DNA of 64,000 nucleotides from contig NOWV01000110.1 in NCBI GenBank assembly GCA_003344405.1, positions 186,001 through 250,000 on the forward strand. Direction: 5' to 3'. The notes beneath the pieces were generated by a model, which saw nothing but the letters and a program-made list of their open reading frames with translations, was not told where the DNA came from and did not search any database. This DNA comes from Trichoplax sp. H2. Taxonomy: Eukaryota; Placozoa; Uniplacotomia; Trichoplacea. A program made the position numbers and the translations under genes. Below are positions 11,034 through 23,334 of the stretch, one piece after another; position 1 is the first letter of the stretch; every line of letters starts with the position of its first letter.

Positions 11034-14000
11034 TTAGTTAGTGGATACCTCACTTCTAAATGGCAGTAACTGCGGTATAATAGGTACAGAAGACTGCGAT
11101 AATGTTGAAATATTAATAGGTCTCTCTGACGCAAGAAGATTCTTTACTGGCGTTCCAGAAACCGAATTGAAAGAATTTAGCGGGTTAGAAGAGACAGGAT
11201 TATTTACATTTACATTAGGTGTAGATCCGGCCGCTGGTGTGGCCATATTTACATTGCCGACTGTTAACGGAGAACTTGTAGATTGTTGGAGACTTGCTAA
11301 AAACTTAGACGGAGTAGATGGGCTTTCGTTGGATACAATCGCTGGTGTTATATCAACGGGATTAGGGTTCCCAAACGTAGGAGTCTGGGGAAGTGTTGAA
11401 TTTTCCATTATGGTAGAACTAGATTCCGATTCCAAGAATTTGATAAACAGCTCTGTAAAGGACTGGTACAGGAATAAAATTGTATTAGGTAAAAATACAC
11501 CATTCTCAGATAGATAGAGGATAAACCTTTCAAAGAGCGGCAGTTAAAGGTCTAGAATAGCACAGTAGAAAATAGAAATTACCTGATCGCTATTTGGCGC
11601 TGCCTGTACTGATTGTTCCTGAGGCTGGCTGCTAAATCCTAACCAACTTGTCACCCAACTTCTGTTTGGTGCATTAAGTCCAACCTTTAAGTAGATCCAT
11701 TATAGCAATTACAGTTAGACTTATTTACGGTGAATCATTATACGCATCCATAATTATTTTAAAATTATACCTTTGATTTCTCATCATCAGTTAATTCTAG
11801 TATATTACTCAATACTTTCAGCGCATCGCCCTTTTTGTTATTTGAAACAGTTAGGTAACTGACAAGCATATTCTTTACTAAAATCCTAGTTAGTTAATTT
11901 AAAAGAAACAATATTAACAAACAGAAAAGTTACCATGAAATTTTGATCTTTATATAAGATTTAAGAGAAAATATGTATTTATTCCATTATTAAATTTAGT
12001 AATAACTTATGTTGAACTTACTTATCAACTCGGGCCTGATTTGAAGTTTGCATCATTTTTAGATGTTTTTTAGCTTCTTGCAGGAATGATTCTTTTCTTC
12101 TAACTAATTGTCAATTTGATAATTTATCATATTAACCTCTAAGGATACCATATAAGCTATATACAATAAATTATTTTGGTTTATTCCTCGACGTTAATCA
12201 TCGTCATTACCTTCATTTGTTAAATTTCGAATTATACTGTCTTTCGTTTTAAGTTGTGCATCGAGTTGTTCAACTTTACTCGCAGTAAGAATTGTCTGCT
12301 CTAATTGATCCTTTACAATAACAAATCATCGCCTTATAAATATCTATTAATATTTAAATCTACAGTCAAGGTAAAGGCTTTTACCCGAGCATCCTTTTCC
12401 TTCCTTTGTAGTTCTTCATTTTCTCGTTTCATCTTCTTTAGCTGTTGCTCTAAAAGTTGTAACTCGGTGGCATTCAAACTGGACTGATCTAATACGGCAA
12501 AGATAATAAAGGAAATAACTAAATTTACTTAAAAATAATACTGCACTCACTTTAGATGTACGAGTACCTCTCTGAAATTGCTCTAGCACAATTTGCAAAT
12601 TGTTAAGGGAGAGCTCTCGCTGTTGTAGTTGTTCTTGGGTTAACATAAGTTGATGTAAAGCATTATCACGCTGTACAACAGCTGCATCTAACTGCTTCTG
12701 TAGACTTTCAATTTGTAGGAATGCTTGACGACTAATAATATACAAATAATTAGTCAACAATAGAACAGCCATGAACAAATAATTGAAGTAAATCAAAGGC
12801 TTTAGTGATCGCACGTTTGCAGGAGTTATCATAAGATAATAGCACGTATAATTATTTACTATATATACAACGGATACCTATTATTTTGAGCTAAACTGGT
12901 ACTATTTAACATTTGAGCTTGTGCTGACGATAACTGTTGATATAGCGCTTCCTCTGTGCTTTTTGCCTTCAGTGCTTCCTGTGTGTATGACTCTTCAATC
13001 TACCATAACAAATGTCAATAGTCATTTAATGATAAATTAGAAGATATACCCACTAAAAATAAAGTCAACTAGAATTGCAAAAATGATAGCTAATGACAAT
13101 ATAACAGAGCATACCTGAACTAAGTGCTGTCGAAGTCGTTCAAGTTCTGTTTGGTGTTTCTGCTCATTTGTAGCTAATTTATTAAGTAATCCTTCATTTT
13201 CTATCCTCATGGCACTTATATCATTATCATATTTCTTAACAACGTACTCTAATTGAGTTATGGTGCTTTGTTTGATTGAAGCATCTTCTTGAAGTTTCAA
13301 TGAGTCCGACTGAAGCTTACTAATCGTATCTTTATCAACCCCAATTATATTTGTCAATTTATGAACTTCTGATTGCAAAGAACTAACTTCCCGCTGTCGC
13401 TCCATCACTGTTTGTAGAAGTTGATTACGTTCGTCATCTAAATCTTGTAATTTCTTCTTTAACTGATTATTTTCATTCGTAGCATCAGAATTATTTTCAT
13501 GATTCACAAATGTAGCCTGTTGAATTTCATTAACACGTTTAGCCATATCATTGCGCTCAATTTGAAGTCTTTCAATTTCTTCAACAAGATTGTTCCTTTC
13601 TTGCTTCACTTTGCTAATTTCTATATCCTTCTGCATCACCAACTGTTGATAATCATTTTTATGAAGCTCTTTGATTTCCATTAATTTAGAATTGTGATTT
13701 TGAGATTCCAATTGTAATTGCTTCACTTGAGCTTGCATGCCTTCATTTCGTATTTCTGCCTGTCGTACTTCTTCTGTTAGAGCTTGATTAGCACTTTGTA
13801 GTTGTACTTTCTCATTTTCAAGGTTTTTTATTGTGCTTCTTTGATTTTGTACTTCTTCTTTTAATTCCTCACTCTCACTTGAAACTTTAAAGTTAGCTTT
13901 GGCGTCGCTAAGTAATTTCGCATTTTCACTTCGTAAAGAATCTATTTCTACTGCTATTTGTCGATTAGAATCTTCACTGGCTTTTAATGTATCTGTTAAG

Positions 14001-17000
14001 GTTTGAATTTCGTCTTCAAGCTGAACTTTAGTATTATCTAAAGACTCAATAGTGTTACGTTTCTTCAGTATCTCCATTTCGAGTGTATCCTTCTCTTTTG
14101 ATATCTTGCTATAATTGATATTAGCGCCTTGTAACTGTTCAGTAAGCTCGGTTATTTTAGCGTCGGTAGATTTCGTTAAATTCACTTTTAATTCTTCATA
14201 TTCAGTCAATTTACTATTCAAAGTTTCAATTTCTTCGCGAAGATGTTCTATTTCCATTAGTAACTGTTCTTTTTCATCATTCCCTTCAATAACTTGCCTA
14301 TTGGCAACTTTTAGCTGTTCATAATTGGCAATTAAAGACCTATTTTCTTGATTTAAGGCATCATTCGCATTTTTCAATGCTTTTAATTTGGTTCTACTAT
14401 CCAGTAATGCATTTTCCAAACTTTCTTTTTCTAATTCCCAATTACTTAGTACTTCTTCAGACAAAGAAGCTGATGAAGATAATCCTAGCATCTACATAAA
14501 TCATAAAATAAAATTTAGAGTATTGATAAAAAAATGGGAAACATAGATATGGATATTAAGCGAATTACCTGATCTTGCAAGGATTGAATATTGTCCGTTA
14601 AGGTTTCATTTCCTGCCTTGAGATTTTCCATAACTAAATGCAGCTCATCGTTCTTTACTTTTTCGCTGGCCAACTGATCTTCCGAAATTTTTAATTGTTC
14701 ATGTAATGAACGACTTTCAGATTTTAACTCTTCCAATAAGTGAGTATGTTTTTGATCGCTTGAGATCTTGTTTTCCAGTGAGGAATCTCTTTCTTCAGTT
14801 AGTGCTAAGAGTTGAGATTCCAGACTAAGTATTTTCTTTTCATACGTTTGATTCTTTTCTTCTACACTTTGATCGCGTAACTTGTGGTCTTGTTGATTCT
14901 GCAATATTTCCATAGAAAGAGAGTCTTTCATTTTAGTTAATTCCTCCACTTTTTCCTCTAGTTCACGTTTCTGCTGTTCACTCTTTGTTGAAGCCATTTG
15001 GAATTTGTCTCTTTCTTTGGTAATGTTTTGTATCAATTTGTTTAAATTAGAAGTTTTATCCTCATAATCTTGCTTAACTTTTTCTATTTCATTATACTCA
15101 GTCGTCAAAGTAGACCATTGTTCTTTCAAATTCTTCAGCTCTGATTTGCACTCTTCCAATTGGATGTTCGCATCAGCTAATCTTTTTTCCGTAGTCATTA
15201 ATTCTTCAATTGTAAATGATGTCTGGGTTATTGTATCGGTATATTCTGTAGATAGTTTATTTCTACTAGACTCCAACTGTTCGTTCTGTCCTTTAATTTG
15301 CTCTTCCAATGCTACTATTTTTTTCCTAGATTTATCTTGATATTGCGTCAATTTAAGATTAAGTGCTTTTAGTTTATATTTTAAAGCCTCGGTTTCCTTA
15401 CTAGTAGTTGCAGATGCTTTTTTCTCACGCTCCAGTTGAGCTTTGGTTTCTTCAAGGCATTTCAGGCTTTCTTCATATTTAGCAGTTATTTCTGTTAAAT
15501 TGTCTTGTAATCGTTTGTTGTTGGAAACATTGATATCGTCAGTAATAACTAAATCTTTATTAATATCTTCGCCGTCCAATGAATCTTGAGATTGTGGTAA
15601 ATTTCGTTGTCGCTTTACCTTTTGAACACCATCCTGCAGCCGTTGAAGGTGCTCAAAAACTTCGATATTATCTCCTGTATTCATAGATTTTAAATTTGAC
15701 TGTAGACGTGATAGTCTCTTTGATATTTCACTAATACTTTCATTCAAATCTCCTTCGTTATCGTGAGTACTTTCTTCTGTCTTCGAATCGCTTTGTATCA
15801 TCGATTCAACTAAGTGATGTGAAGAAGCGTATAAAATGTTGTTAATATACGCTATTATCAGAGTTGATAACATAATCAATAAGTATTACAATAAAAATCT
15901 ATGACCTAAATTTTTAGTAATTTAGTTGATCAAAGAACTAATTTGATTTGTGGATCTTGCATTGAAAGCCAAACGAGAAACGCTCTGGAAAGTCTTACCT
16001 TGGGTAGAATTTTGAATTTGTTCTTTTAAAAGTTTAATTGTCTCAGCATCATCTAAACGAGATTCATTCAAGGCGTTAGTTTCCTCTTTATGCTTCTGCA
16101 TTACAGCGCGTATCCTTTCATTATGAACTTGTTCTAGAGCTACCATTTCACGATTATGGTCATCTATTTCTTTGCTTAATTGCGATTTCAGATCCTGTTA
16201 AAGTAAAGATTAGGTCATGTAGGTGTGTTAAGAACATATCTACGCCATGGTAAAAAATTCTATTCTACTGAAATCTATGACAATGATTTCATCGATAATG
16301 CATGCCTGAATAATGTTGTGCAAAGGTTCCAAATCAGCATTATCAGCGATAGGCTTGCTCTTCTTTTTCTCCTATATTAATTAAAGTTACATTTGCTGTT
16401 AGTACAATTTTTATATCCACTAATACATCAACTTTGGTAATTAATCCATGTCCACGTCTTAAGTAAATCTTGACTGTTGTCCCGTACGCTGTGTCGAAGA
16501 TAACTTACTTCATCGGCAATATGTCTCCATCGATCGCGTTCAACCTGCATCTTCGAGAATTCCATTGATAATCTATTAATCTCTCTTTGACATGAAATTA
16601 TATCAGTAAAGTCAACAGTTTCCGGAAACGTTAGACCGGTAGATGTATTGGGCATATTTAGGGTAACTTGTCTTTGCTGCTCCATCGAAGCCTTGTCAAC
16701 TAAGGCAGCATCTATAAGTTGCTGTTTCTCCAACATTTCTTCGTTCTGTTGCTTAAGACTCTTCAGTTGATTCTATTCGACAAATTTCATATCAATTTAA
16801 AACATTTCAAATGTAAACAGCTGTGCCATATTAACATTATATGAATAGAAATACGCACATGTCAATACTAGAGACATTGTTTGTATACAAAATGTAAAAT
16901 TCGTATAGTTAGATCTACAGTATTAAGATTAACCAGTATAAATGATACTGCTTAAAAAGTGTCACATAAGGACCTTAAATGACTGAAATAATGATTGCAT

Positions 17001-20000
17001 TATTTATGACAACAAATTGATTATTCTTTAACACGTAGACAATAATAGCTTTGTGTCAATCAAGGAGCGCTTATGATGTTTACCTCTTTTTCTAGTAAAA
17101 GTTGTCGATATTCTCGTGATATACTTGATATTTGCAATTCAGCAGCTTCAGAGCGCTCTTCCATTTCATTTTGATGCCTTTTCAATCTTTCATACTAGAT
17201 ATTGAACGCTCTTAATTAATAAAAAGTAAAATTGTGCCAGGAGAATATTATCTGTGCCATTCATTGGTAGAACTGTACTACAGCAATTGTACTCGTATTC
17301 ATGAATTTTGATAACCTTCTAGTAAAATTAATAATTAGCCATCGACTTTCAAAATGTACGGTTCAGTAGATTAATTTTTTTTCTATTCATGTTTTCCTGT
17401 TTGAGCTCATACACTGCATCAAGACCAGTAATCACTATTTTGAGTTTTAAGGCTTAACACATTGACACATATTGTGTATAAATTGCTGTTTAGGCCTAAC
17501 GATTATTAAATGTATGACACAGGTACTAAATAATTTTAAAATAGTGAAATTGATTTCATTGGTTAAGGTTGGTGATATCATTTACACCTTTAACATTAAT
17601 TTTATTACCTCTTCCTTATGTTGCTGTGCATCAGCTTCTAATTGTGTAATGAGATTTCTAGCAATTTGCAGCTCAGTAAGATGATCTACATTTAAATATA
17701 AGACCACAGTCGGAAAGATGACCATTAGCTAATTCAATTATTTTATTACAAGGATAAAGTCGCACTCAATGTATATCAAGATATGTGACACTAAAGAGCT
17801 CTTCGATACCGGATATCCCCCCACAATACCATCGTTCACAATTAGCGAACGATATGCATCGACTACGGGTTATCCAAAGAGGGATAAGATGGTTTTTATA
17901 TCGTAAACACTTTACACAAACTGCCGTCTTATTCTATTTCATCTGTATTATGGTCAATCAAACGAGGCTATTAGTGTCTATTTACTATACCGATAAGTAT
18001 GAGACAGACATTGGATACTTGATTAATCACAGCTACTTTAACATCTCTGTTCAGTTAAGTCATAAAATATTATGCACAGATTTGTTTCCATCTCTACATG
18101 TATTTCATTTTCAACTTCAAACATGTTTTGTCGTGATAGCTCCAACAGGATATAACACTATCATCGGCATACGATCATCTTTACTTGGTTAACGCCATAC
18201 ATTTAAATTATTTCTTGTATCATTGCGGCGATTTAATATAGTCTGCGTATCAACAATGTATATCCAAGAGGACTAAATTAATGTCGTCTAACTTTACTAG
18301 CAAGAAAAAATAAATTGTATTTCGATTCCTTTAGCCGGTTTCTATAACATGTTGAGATCTTATGGTAGTATTGGAAAATTATTTACTGGATCGATAAGTA
18401 TGATGCTTACAACGTTCTCTCTCACGATGAGTATGACCATTGCCACTACCCGTCATTATCTAGAGTGGTATATGAATTATTTATTTTACATTTATATCAG
18501 TATTTCATTTACAGTAGCAGCTTTTTCTAGTTCCATGACAGCAATACTATCCTTGTCATGGCAATCTATTATGTGTGTCTACCATGAACGTTGGAGAGGA
18601 TTGCTTTGATTATCCGACCCGATTCATTGCAAACTGTAGCCTCCATGTTCTGTATTTTATCTATATCATGGTCTATCCTGAGAGATTATTAAAGCATCAT
18701 TGATAAGCTATAAAGTATGGATGATACCCATTCCCTCCAAGCAGTAATATTACGACACTCATTATTATTCCATGTCTATCTATATCCAATCATCAACAGT
18801 CAAAGCTGAATTATTTTAGACATCTATTGTAATTCCAATTATAATAGAAATTATACATCTAGTTCCATCATACTAGAGACATGGTGTGATCCTTCTATCA
18901 TTACCGAAGTTGTCCATGATATGCATCCACTATGGATGCCCGAGAGGATTACAATAATCGTCTTACCTTATTCATTTCAATCTAACTGTAGCCTTTTCAC
19001 AGTCTTTTAACCATATCAACATCGATCGTAGTACGACATTAAAATATCATTGATTGACTGCATGCATAAGTAGGACCAAGACGCCCATCTATGACTAGGA
19101 TAACGATCACTATTGCTCTATATCTTGAATATACCATTAACAACCATACTAGACGAATTATTCTACATTTCTACACGTATTTCAATATCACTGTAGTCTT
19201 TACATCATCCAACTCGTATACCCATATCAAGCTCATCGTATTACAACATTAGAGTATGATTCATTCAGCCGGTGGATCAATAAGATCCAACACGCTCTTC
19301 CATCACTAGAATGACGATCATCATTGCTGTACAGTATGTCTTTAAATATCTCGTCAACAGTCAAAGTAAACGAATTCGATAACTACTGTACATTTCTAGG
19401 CATATTTCAATGGAACTACAGTACATCCTTTTCTTAATCTATATCATCCTCTACGACGATCGAGTTGGATTCATTAACCCTATCGACAAGGAGGACCACT
19501 ACACTCTTCTATCTATCCAATGACAATCATCATTCCTGTATATCTTTAACATGCCAATTACTGTCGTACTACACGAATGATTCTACCCTTTGACACCTAT
19601 TTCATTTACAAACATCGTCTAACATGGCTGGAAAGGCGTAGTCATGTTATCCAACTGTGGGTAACCGTATCAGTCGTTTGACAGAGACAGGAATGGAATT
19701 ATGGTCATAATGTATTCTGGTTTTGTACCCATTCTAATCTATTTTCCATTTATACAAGGATTCCTTTTGAAAAGAGTCTGTTCTGACTGCACTAGAATCG
19801 AGTTATCATAATATCCTACTGGTGTTATTAAATTGTCAACCATCCTCTTGCTCTCCAATGGCGATTTCATTGAATTTGCTGTACCTTGAGGGATAATCGT
19901 TGATTGCACATGGGAATCATTGGGCCAATCCAACTACTCCATGGATGATTTTAGCCCGTTGATTTCATCCTCATGCTATTGCACTCTCCCGTCTATTGGT

Positions 20001-20181
20001 CATTGATCGATTGGCATTTCTCGCATCGATCTTGTGTATCCAATGGCTCCATTTTTATTGTGGTTACTAAGCAATGGAAAGACTTACCTGGAATCTCTTG
20101 TGTTCCTTCGACCAAGACATCTTTAGTAAAGTTGGAAATTTGATCGGTGATATTATTAAAACTGCCAGTAAACCACGCCAT
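11034..20181 (-). CDS. TRIP11: Golgin GMAP-210 / TRIP11 homologue
   Basis: Sixteen exons in transcript order: 20088-20181, 17609-17685, 17084-17194, 16509-16772, 16306-16371, 15999-16194, 14569-15809, 13115-14491, 12878-12999, 12551-12731, 12385-12483, 12211-12310, 12022-12103, 11771-11885, 11583-11684, 11034-11462. They sum to 4656 nt (1551 aa) with every phase matching. The N-terminus (MAWFTGSFNN, then ISNFTKDVLVEGT) matches the ALPS lipid-packing sensor end of GMAP-210. DFTDIISCQREINRL and WRHIAD follow in exon 4, then about 1000 residues of coiled coil. A GRAB-type ARF1-binding segment follows (KNMLVSYLTVSNNKKGDAL, about residues 1340-1375), then WVTSWLGF, ELFIKFLE and a Ser/Thr/Pro-rich tail. 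GMAP-210 tethers small vesicles at the cis-Golgi and recruits IFT20 for cilium traffic. The protein is shorter than the human one (about 1980 aa), mainly in the coiled coil. The intron after exon 5 appears to use a GC donor. Confidence 0.95.
17800..19620. repeat. Degenerate tandem array in TRIP11 intron 1, units about 195-230 bp
   Basis: The 2.4-kb first intron (17686-20087) consists largely of related, diverged units. The clearest cores are 'ttctacatttctacacgtat' at 19161, 'actgtacatttctaggcata' near 19385 and 'ttctaccctttgacacctat' at 19581, each followed by a 'ttcaat/ttcattta' word and an 'atcatcctc..gatcg' block. Fainter units can be traced back to about 17,950. Open frames here (17785-18192 and 18349-18609, plus) are likely chance products. 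Confidence 0.65.
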
Positions 20182-20495
20182 AATGGCGCTACAGTGGTCT
20201 CACTTGGTGATAATTGGCTTGGAAATAAATAAATACCAATAACCAATTCAAGAAGGGGAAAAATAACCAGCAAAAACGAAGCAAATTCACCAACTAAGAG
20301 ATGGTCCAAGTTGAACTATTTAAGCGTCCATTGGCCTCTTTGTTACGTCATTTTGCCCGCTGACCGGGACTGTCCACAACGATCCGTCTGTCGGCTGAGC
20401 TGACCAAGATTGATGCGTCCCCGGTGGTGACTTGGCCTATGGTTTGCCAGGTCGTCACGCTGTCACTTCTGTCTGTCAAAGGGATTTCTACTCAG

Positions 20496-20711
20496 TGTAC
20501 TGTAGATCAAGAGGGAAATGAAGTGACTGAAACAGTCGATGAAAGTGATACTATAGTAATAAAAAAGTCGTTAACCGTGGATAGTAGTGGACAGGGTGAT
20601 GTTGATGTGGCCAGTCTATTAGCGAGAATGGATGGCGTGGATTTGTCGAGAATGTCGACAATAAGCAAACAGAAACAACATGGACGAATGAATAGCGTCT
20701 TGACAACTTGA
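20496..20711 (+). pseudogene. Candidate terminal exon, copy A of an identical pair (unrecognised protein)
   Basis: After a pyrimidine-rich tract ending in 'tctactcag' the sequence is open for 71 codons to a TGA. It gives an acidic then basic peptide (CTVDQEGNEVTETVDESD..., ...GDVDVASLLARMDGVDL..., ending GRMNSVLTT). Composition and frame look like a genuine last exon, but no upstream exon is visible and I do not recognise the protein. The 216 nt are identical to 21008-21223. It may be a duplicated gene fragment or a real terminal exon of an unseen gene. Confidence 0.4.
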
Positions 20712-21007
20712 AACACATGCTGTATTGTCAGCACTTGCAGCTTCTACAAGTCAACATTAGTTTAGGTCGAGTAGGTTGCTGGACGTGAATGAAATTCACT
20801 TTAAAGCGATCGCTGGAACTTGTCACGCTGTCACTTCTGTCTGTAAAAGGGACTTGTGTATTGTGTACTCACTGTACTGTACACTGTACACTGTACAGTA
20901 TTGTACGGACCGGACTGTCCGCAACGATCCGTCTGTCGGCCGAGCTGACTATGGTTTGCCAGGTCGTCACGCTGTCACTTCTGTCTGTCAAAGGGATTTC
21001 TACTCAG

Positions 21008-21223
21008 TGTACTGTAGATCAAGAGGGAAATGAAGTGACTGAAACAGTCGATGAAAGTGATACTATAGTAATAAAAAAGTCGTTAACCGTGGATAGTAGT
21101 GGACAGGGTGATGTTGATGTGGCCAGTCTATTAGCGAGAATGGATGGCGTGGATTTGTCGAGAATGTCGACAATAAGCAAACAGAAACAACATGGACGAA
21201 TGAATAGCGTCTTGACAACTTGA
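21008..21223 (+). pseudogene. Candidate terminal exon, copy B of an identical pair (unrecognised protein)
   Basis: Second copy of the 216-nt open segment at 20496-20711, identical base for base by eye, 512 bp downstream, with the same acceptor-like 'ttctactcag' in front and the same TGA stop. The sequence between and beyond the copies has diverged (for example the inserted GTAC-rich block at 20867-20910), so the open segment is better conserved than its surroundings. Confidence 0.4.
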
Positions 21224-21393
21224 AACACATGTTGTATCGTCTGCTTTTGCAGCTTCTACAAGTCAACATTAGTTTAGGTCGAGTGGGTTGATGGACGTGA
21301 ACGAATTTCACTTTAGAGTACAGTGCAAGGAAAAGCGATCGTTGGAACTTGGAATATGGCTTGTCCGTCTGTCCATTTGCAATGGTATCAAGT

Positions 21394-22999
21394 CTGGAAA
21401 GAGTAGTTCTAACGATAGAGCTTAGTGTAGGACTGTTCATAGTCGGTAGAACAACTCAGTTTACCAATGTTGTCAAGGCCAGCGTTATTGATAATATAAT
21501 GTTTAATGTTATAGGTCATTTCATCATGGCCAATCGGCCGTAGTCAGAACCAAGTTAGTTTGCTTTCTCATACTACCGTGCATACATGTGTAAAATAGAT
21601 GTCATATTATTTCTTGGTGTTATACTCGAAACAACACTGAAGTGAATGACATCTGTTTTACATCTAGATGTACGGTGTACAGTAAGTCATTTCATCATGG
21701 CCGATCGGCCGTAGTCAGAACCAAGTTAGTTTGCTTTCTCATACAGTACTACCTTACAAATATGCGCAAAATAGATGTCATATTATTTCTTGCTGTTTTA
21801 TTAGAAACAATGTTTAATCGAATGACATCTGTTTTACATCGAGGTGTACAGTGCACAGTGTACACGGCACAGTACAGCACAGTACAGTACAGTTCATTTC
21901 ATCATACAGTACTGTACAGTACTGTAGCCCATGGACCGTACAGTACAGCTACAGTAAAAAGATTCTAGACTTAGTACTGTAGACTCTACTTACAAGCAGC
22001 TATGCAACCAGCACAGCTGGCGATTGCAGATTGCAGAAACCTGCAAGCATCGTTGACATATTGACTTTGCTCCTACGCCATCTTCGCGCTTTTCTCAGCT
22101 GTTTAAAGCGTCTTATTGATTTTATGGAGGTTTACTAAGTCAATCATGACAGCTACCTTGTCTGTTATTGGTGAATTGATTGGTGAATAACTGTTGNNNN
22201 NNNNNNNNNNNNNNNNCTGGAAAGAGTAGTTCTAACGATAGAGCTTAGTGCAGGACTGTTCATAGTCGGTAGACCAACTTCGGTTTACCAATGTAGTCAA
22301 GGCCAGCGTTATTGATAATATAATGTTTAATGTTATAGGTCATTTCATCATGGCCAATCGGCCGTAGTCAGAACCAAGTTAGTTTGCTTTCTCATACTAC
22401 CGTAAATACATGTGTAAAATAGATGTCATATTATTTCTTGGTGTTATAGTGGAAACAACACTGAAGTGAATGACATCTGTTTTACATCTAGATGTACGGT
22501 GTACAGTAAGTCATTTCATCATGGCCAATCGGCCGTAGTCAGAACCAAGTTAGTTTGCTTTCTCATACAGTACTACCTTACACACATGCGCAAAATAGAT
22601 GTCATATTATTTCTTGGTGTTTTAGTAGAAACAATGTTTAACTGAATGACATCTGTTTTACATCGAGGTGTACAGTGCACAGTGTACACTGCACAGTACG
22701 GTACAGTACTGTACTGTGCAGTCATTTCATCATGGCCGATGGGCCGTACAGTACTAGCCTACAGTAAAAAGATTCTAGACTTGGTACTGTAGACTCGACT
22801 TACAAGCAGCTATGCAACCAGCACAGCTGGCGATTGCAGAAACCTGCAAGCATCGTTGACATATTGACTTTGCTCCTACGCCATTTTCGCGCTTTTCTCA
22901 GCTGTTTAAAGCGTCTTATTGATTTTATGGAGGTTTACTAAGTCAATCATGACAGCTACCTTGTCTGTTATTGGTGAATTGATTGGTGAATAACTGTTG
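21394..22999. repeat. Direct duplication around a 20-N gap
   Basis: 21394-22196 and 22217-22999 are near-identical direct copies starting 'ctggaaagagtagttctaac' and ending 'ggtgaataactgttg', separated by exactly 20 N. They differ mainly in the length and phase of the GTACAGTAC-type block (21850-21955 versus 22670-22750). Confidence 0.85.
22197..22216. other. Assembly gap (20 N)
   Basis: Exactly 20 N, a placeholder gap between two copies of the same sequence. Confidence 0.99.
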
Positions 23000-23007
23000 G
23001 GTGAGTC

Positions 23008-23334
23008 ATGGAGGACGCAGTCCAATGCCCACAATCGGAGAACATCAACTTCGCTTTGAGAGCATACCAGCAATGGGACCATCAAAACAGATTACTCTTC
23101 TTAACATCATTTCATACCAAGTGCTGCCAATGCAGTGTGATTGAAATGTTAAGTCAAAGCTTTGAAGGGCTAGCCAGCGCACCCAAGTTACCGGATACTT
23201 TTTTCCAAGTGGATGTAGAATGGATCATCAATCAATGGGAAGGATGGAATGAAGAAGATCGATCACAATTTATAACGGCCATTCGCTGCATCGATCAGCC
23301 GCTATTTAGACTGGTATTTCAATGCCAGCAATAG
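23008..23334 (+). CDS. Small protein of the C14orf119 / DUF4508 type
   Basis: Single-exon 108-aa frame from ATG 23008 to TAG. Two related blocks are visible: one at about residues 14-45 (YQQWDHQNRLLFLTSF) and a second at 67-100 (FFQVDVEWIINQWEGW, then NEEDRSQFITAI). The layout of a tryptophan-rich helix followed by E-E/R-R-x-x-F resembles vertebrate C14orf119 (DUF4508, about 140 aa), which has a similar 'W..WF..W...ER..F' repeat and no assigned biochemical role. Assignment is from memory of the family and is tentative. The gene is head-to-head with TRIP11 and its ATG lies only 9 nt after the end of a duplicated block. Confidence 0.55.
   Translation: MEDAVQCPQSENINFALRAYQQWDHQNRLLFLTSFHTKCCQCSVIEMLSQSFEGLASAPKLPDTFFQVDVEWIINQWEGWNEEDRSQFITAIRCIDQPLFRLVFQCQQ

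Larger units (their letters stand above)
20182..23007. other. Divergent intergenic region (TRIP11 / DUF4508) built of nested duplications
   Basis: This 2.8-kb spacer contains a roughly 0.5-kb direct duplication (20368-20825 and 20913-21340), a roughly 170-bp tandem unit beginning 'gtcatttcatcatggcc' (starts near 21516, 21687, 22338 and 22509), a 20-N gap with flanking duplication, and dense GTACAGTAC/GTACTGTAC words. Promoters for both flanking genes should lie at its two ends. Confidence 0.6.

Noticed and set aside
11041-11517. 158-codon plus-strand open frame
   Set aside because: It is antisense to the last exon of TRIP11, whose sequence is strongly supported by homology and phase.
17785-18609. 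Plus-strand open frames of 135 and 86 codons with hydrophobic stretches
   Set aside because: They lie inside the degenerate tandem array in TRIP11 intron 1, and no splice or homology support was found.
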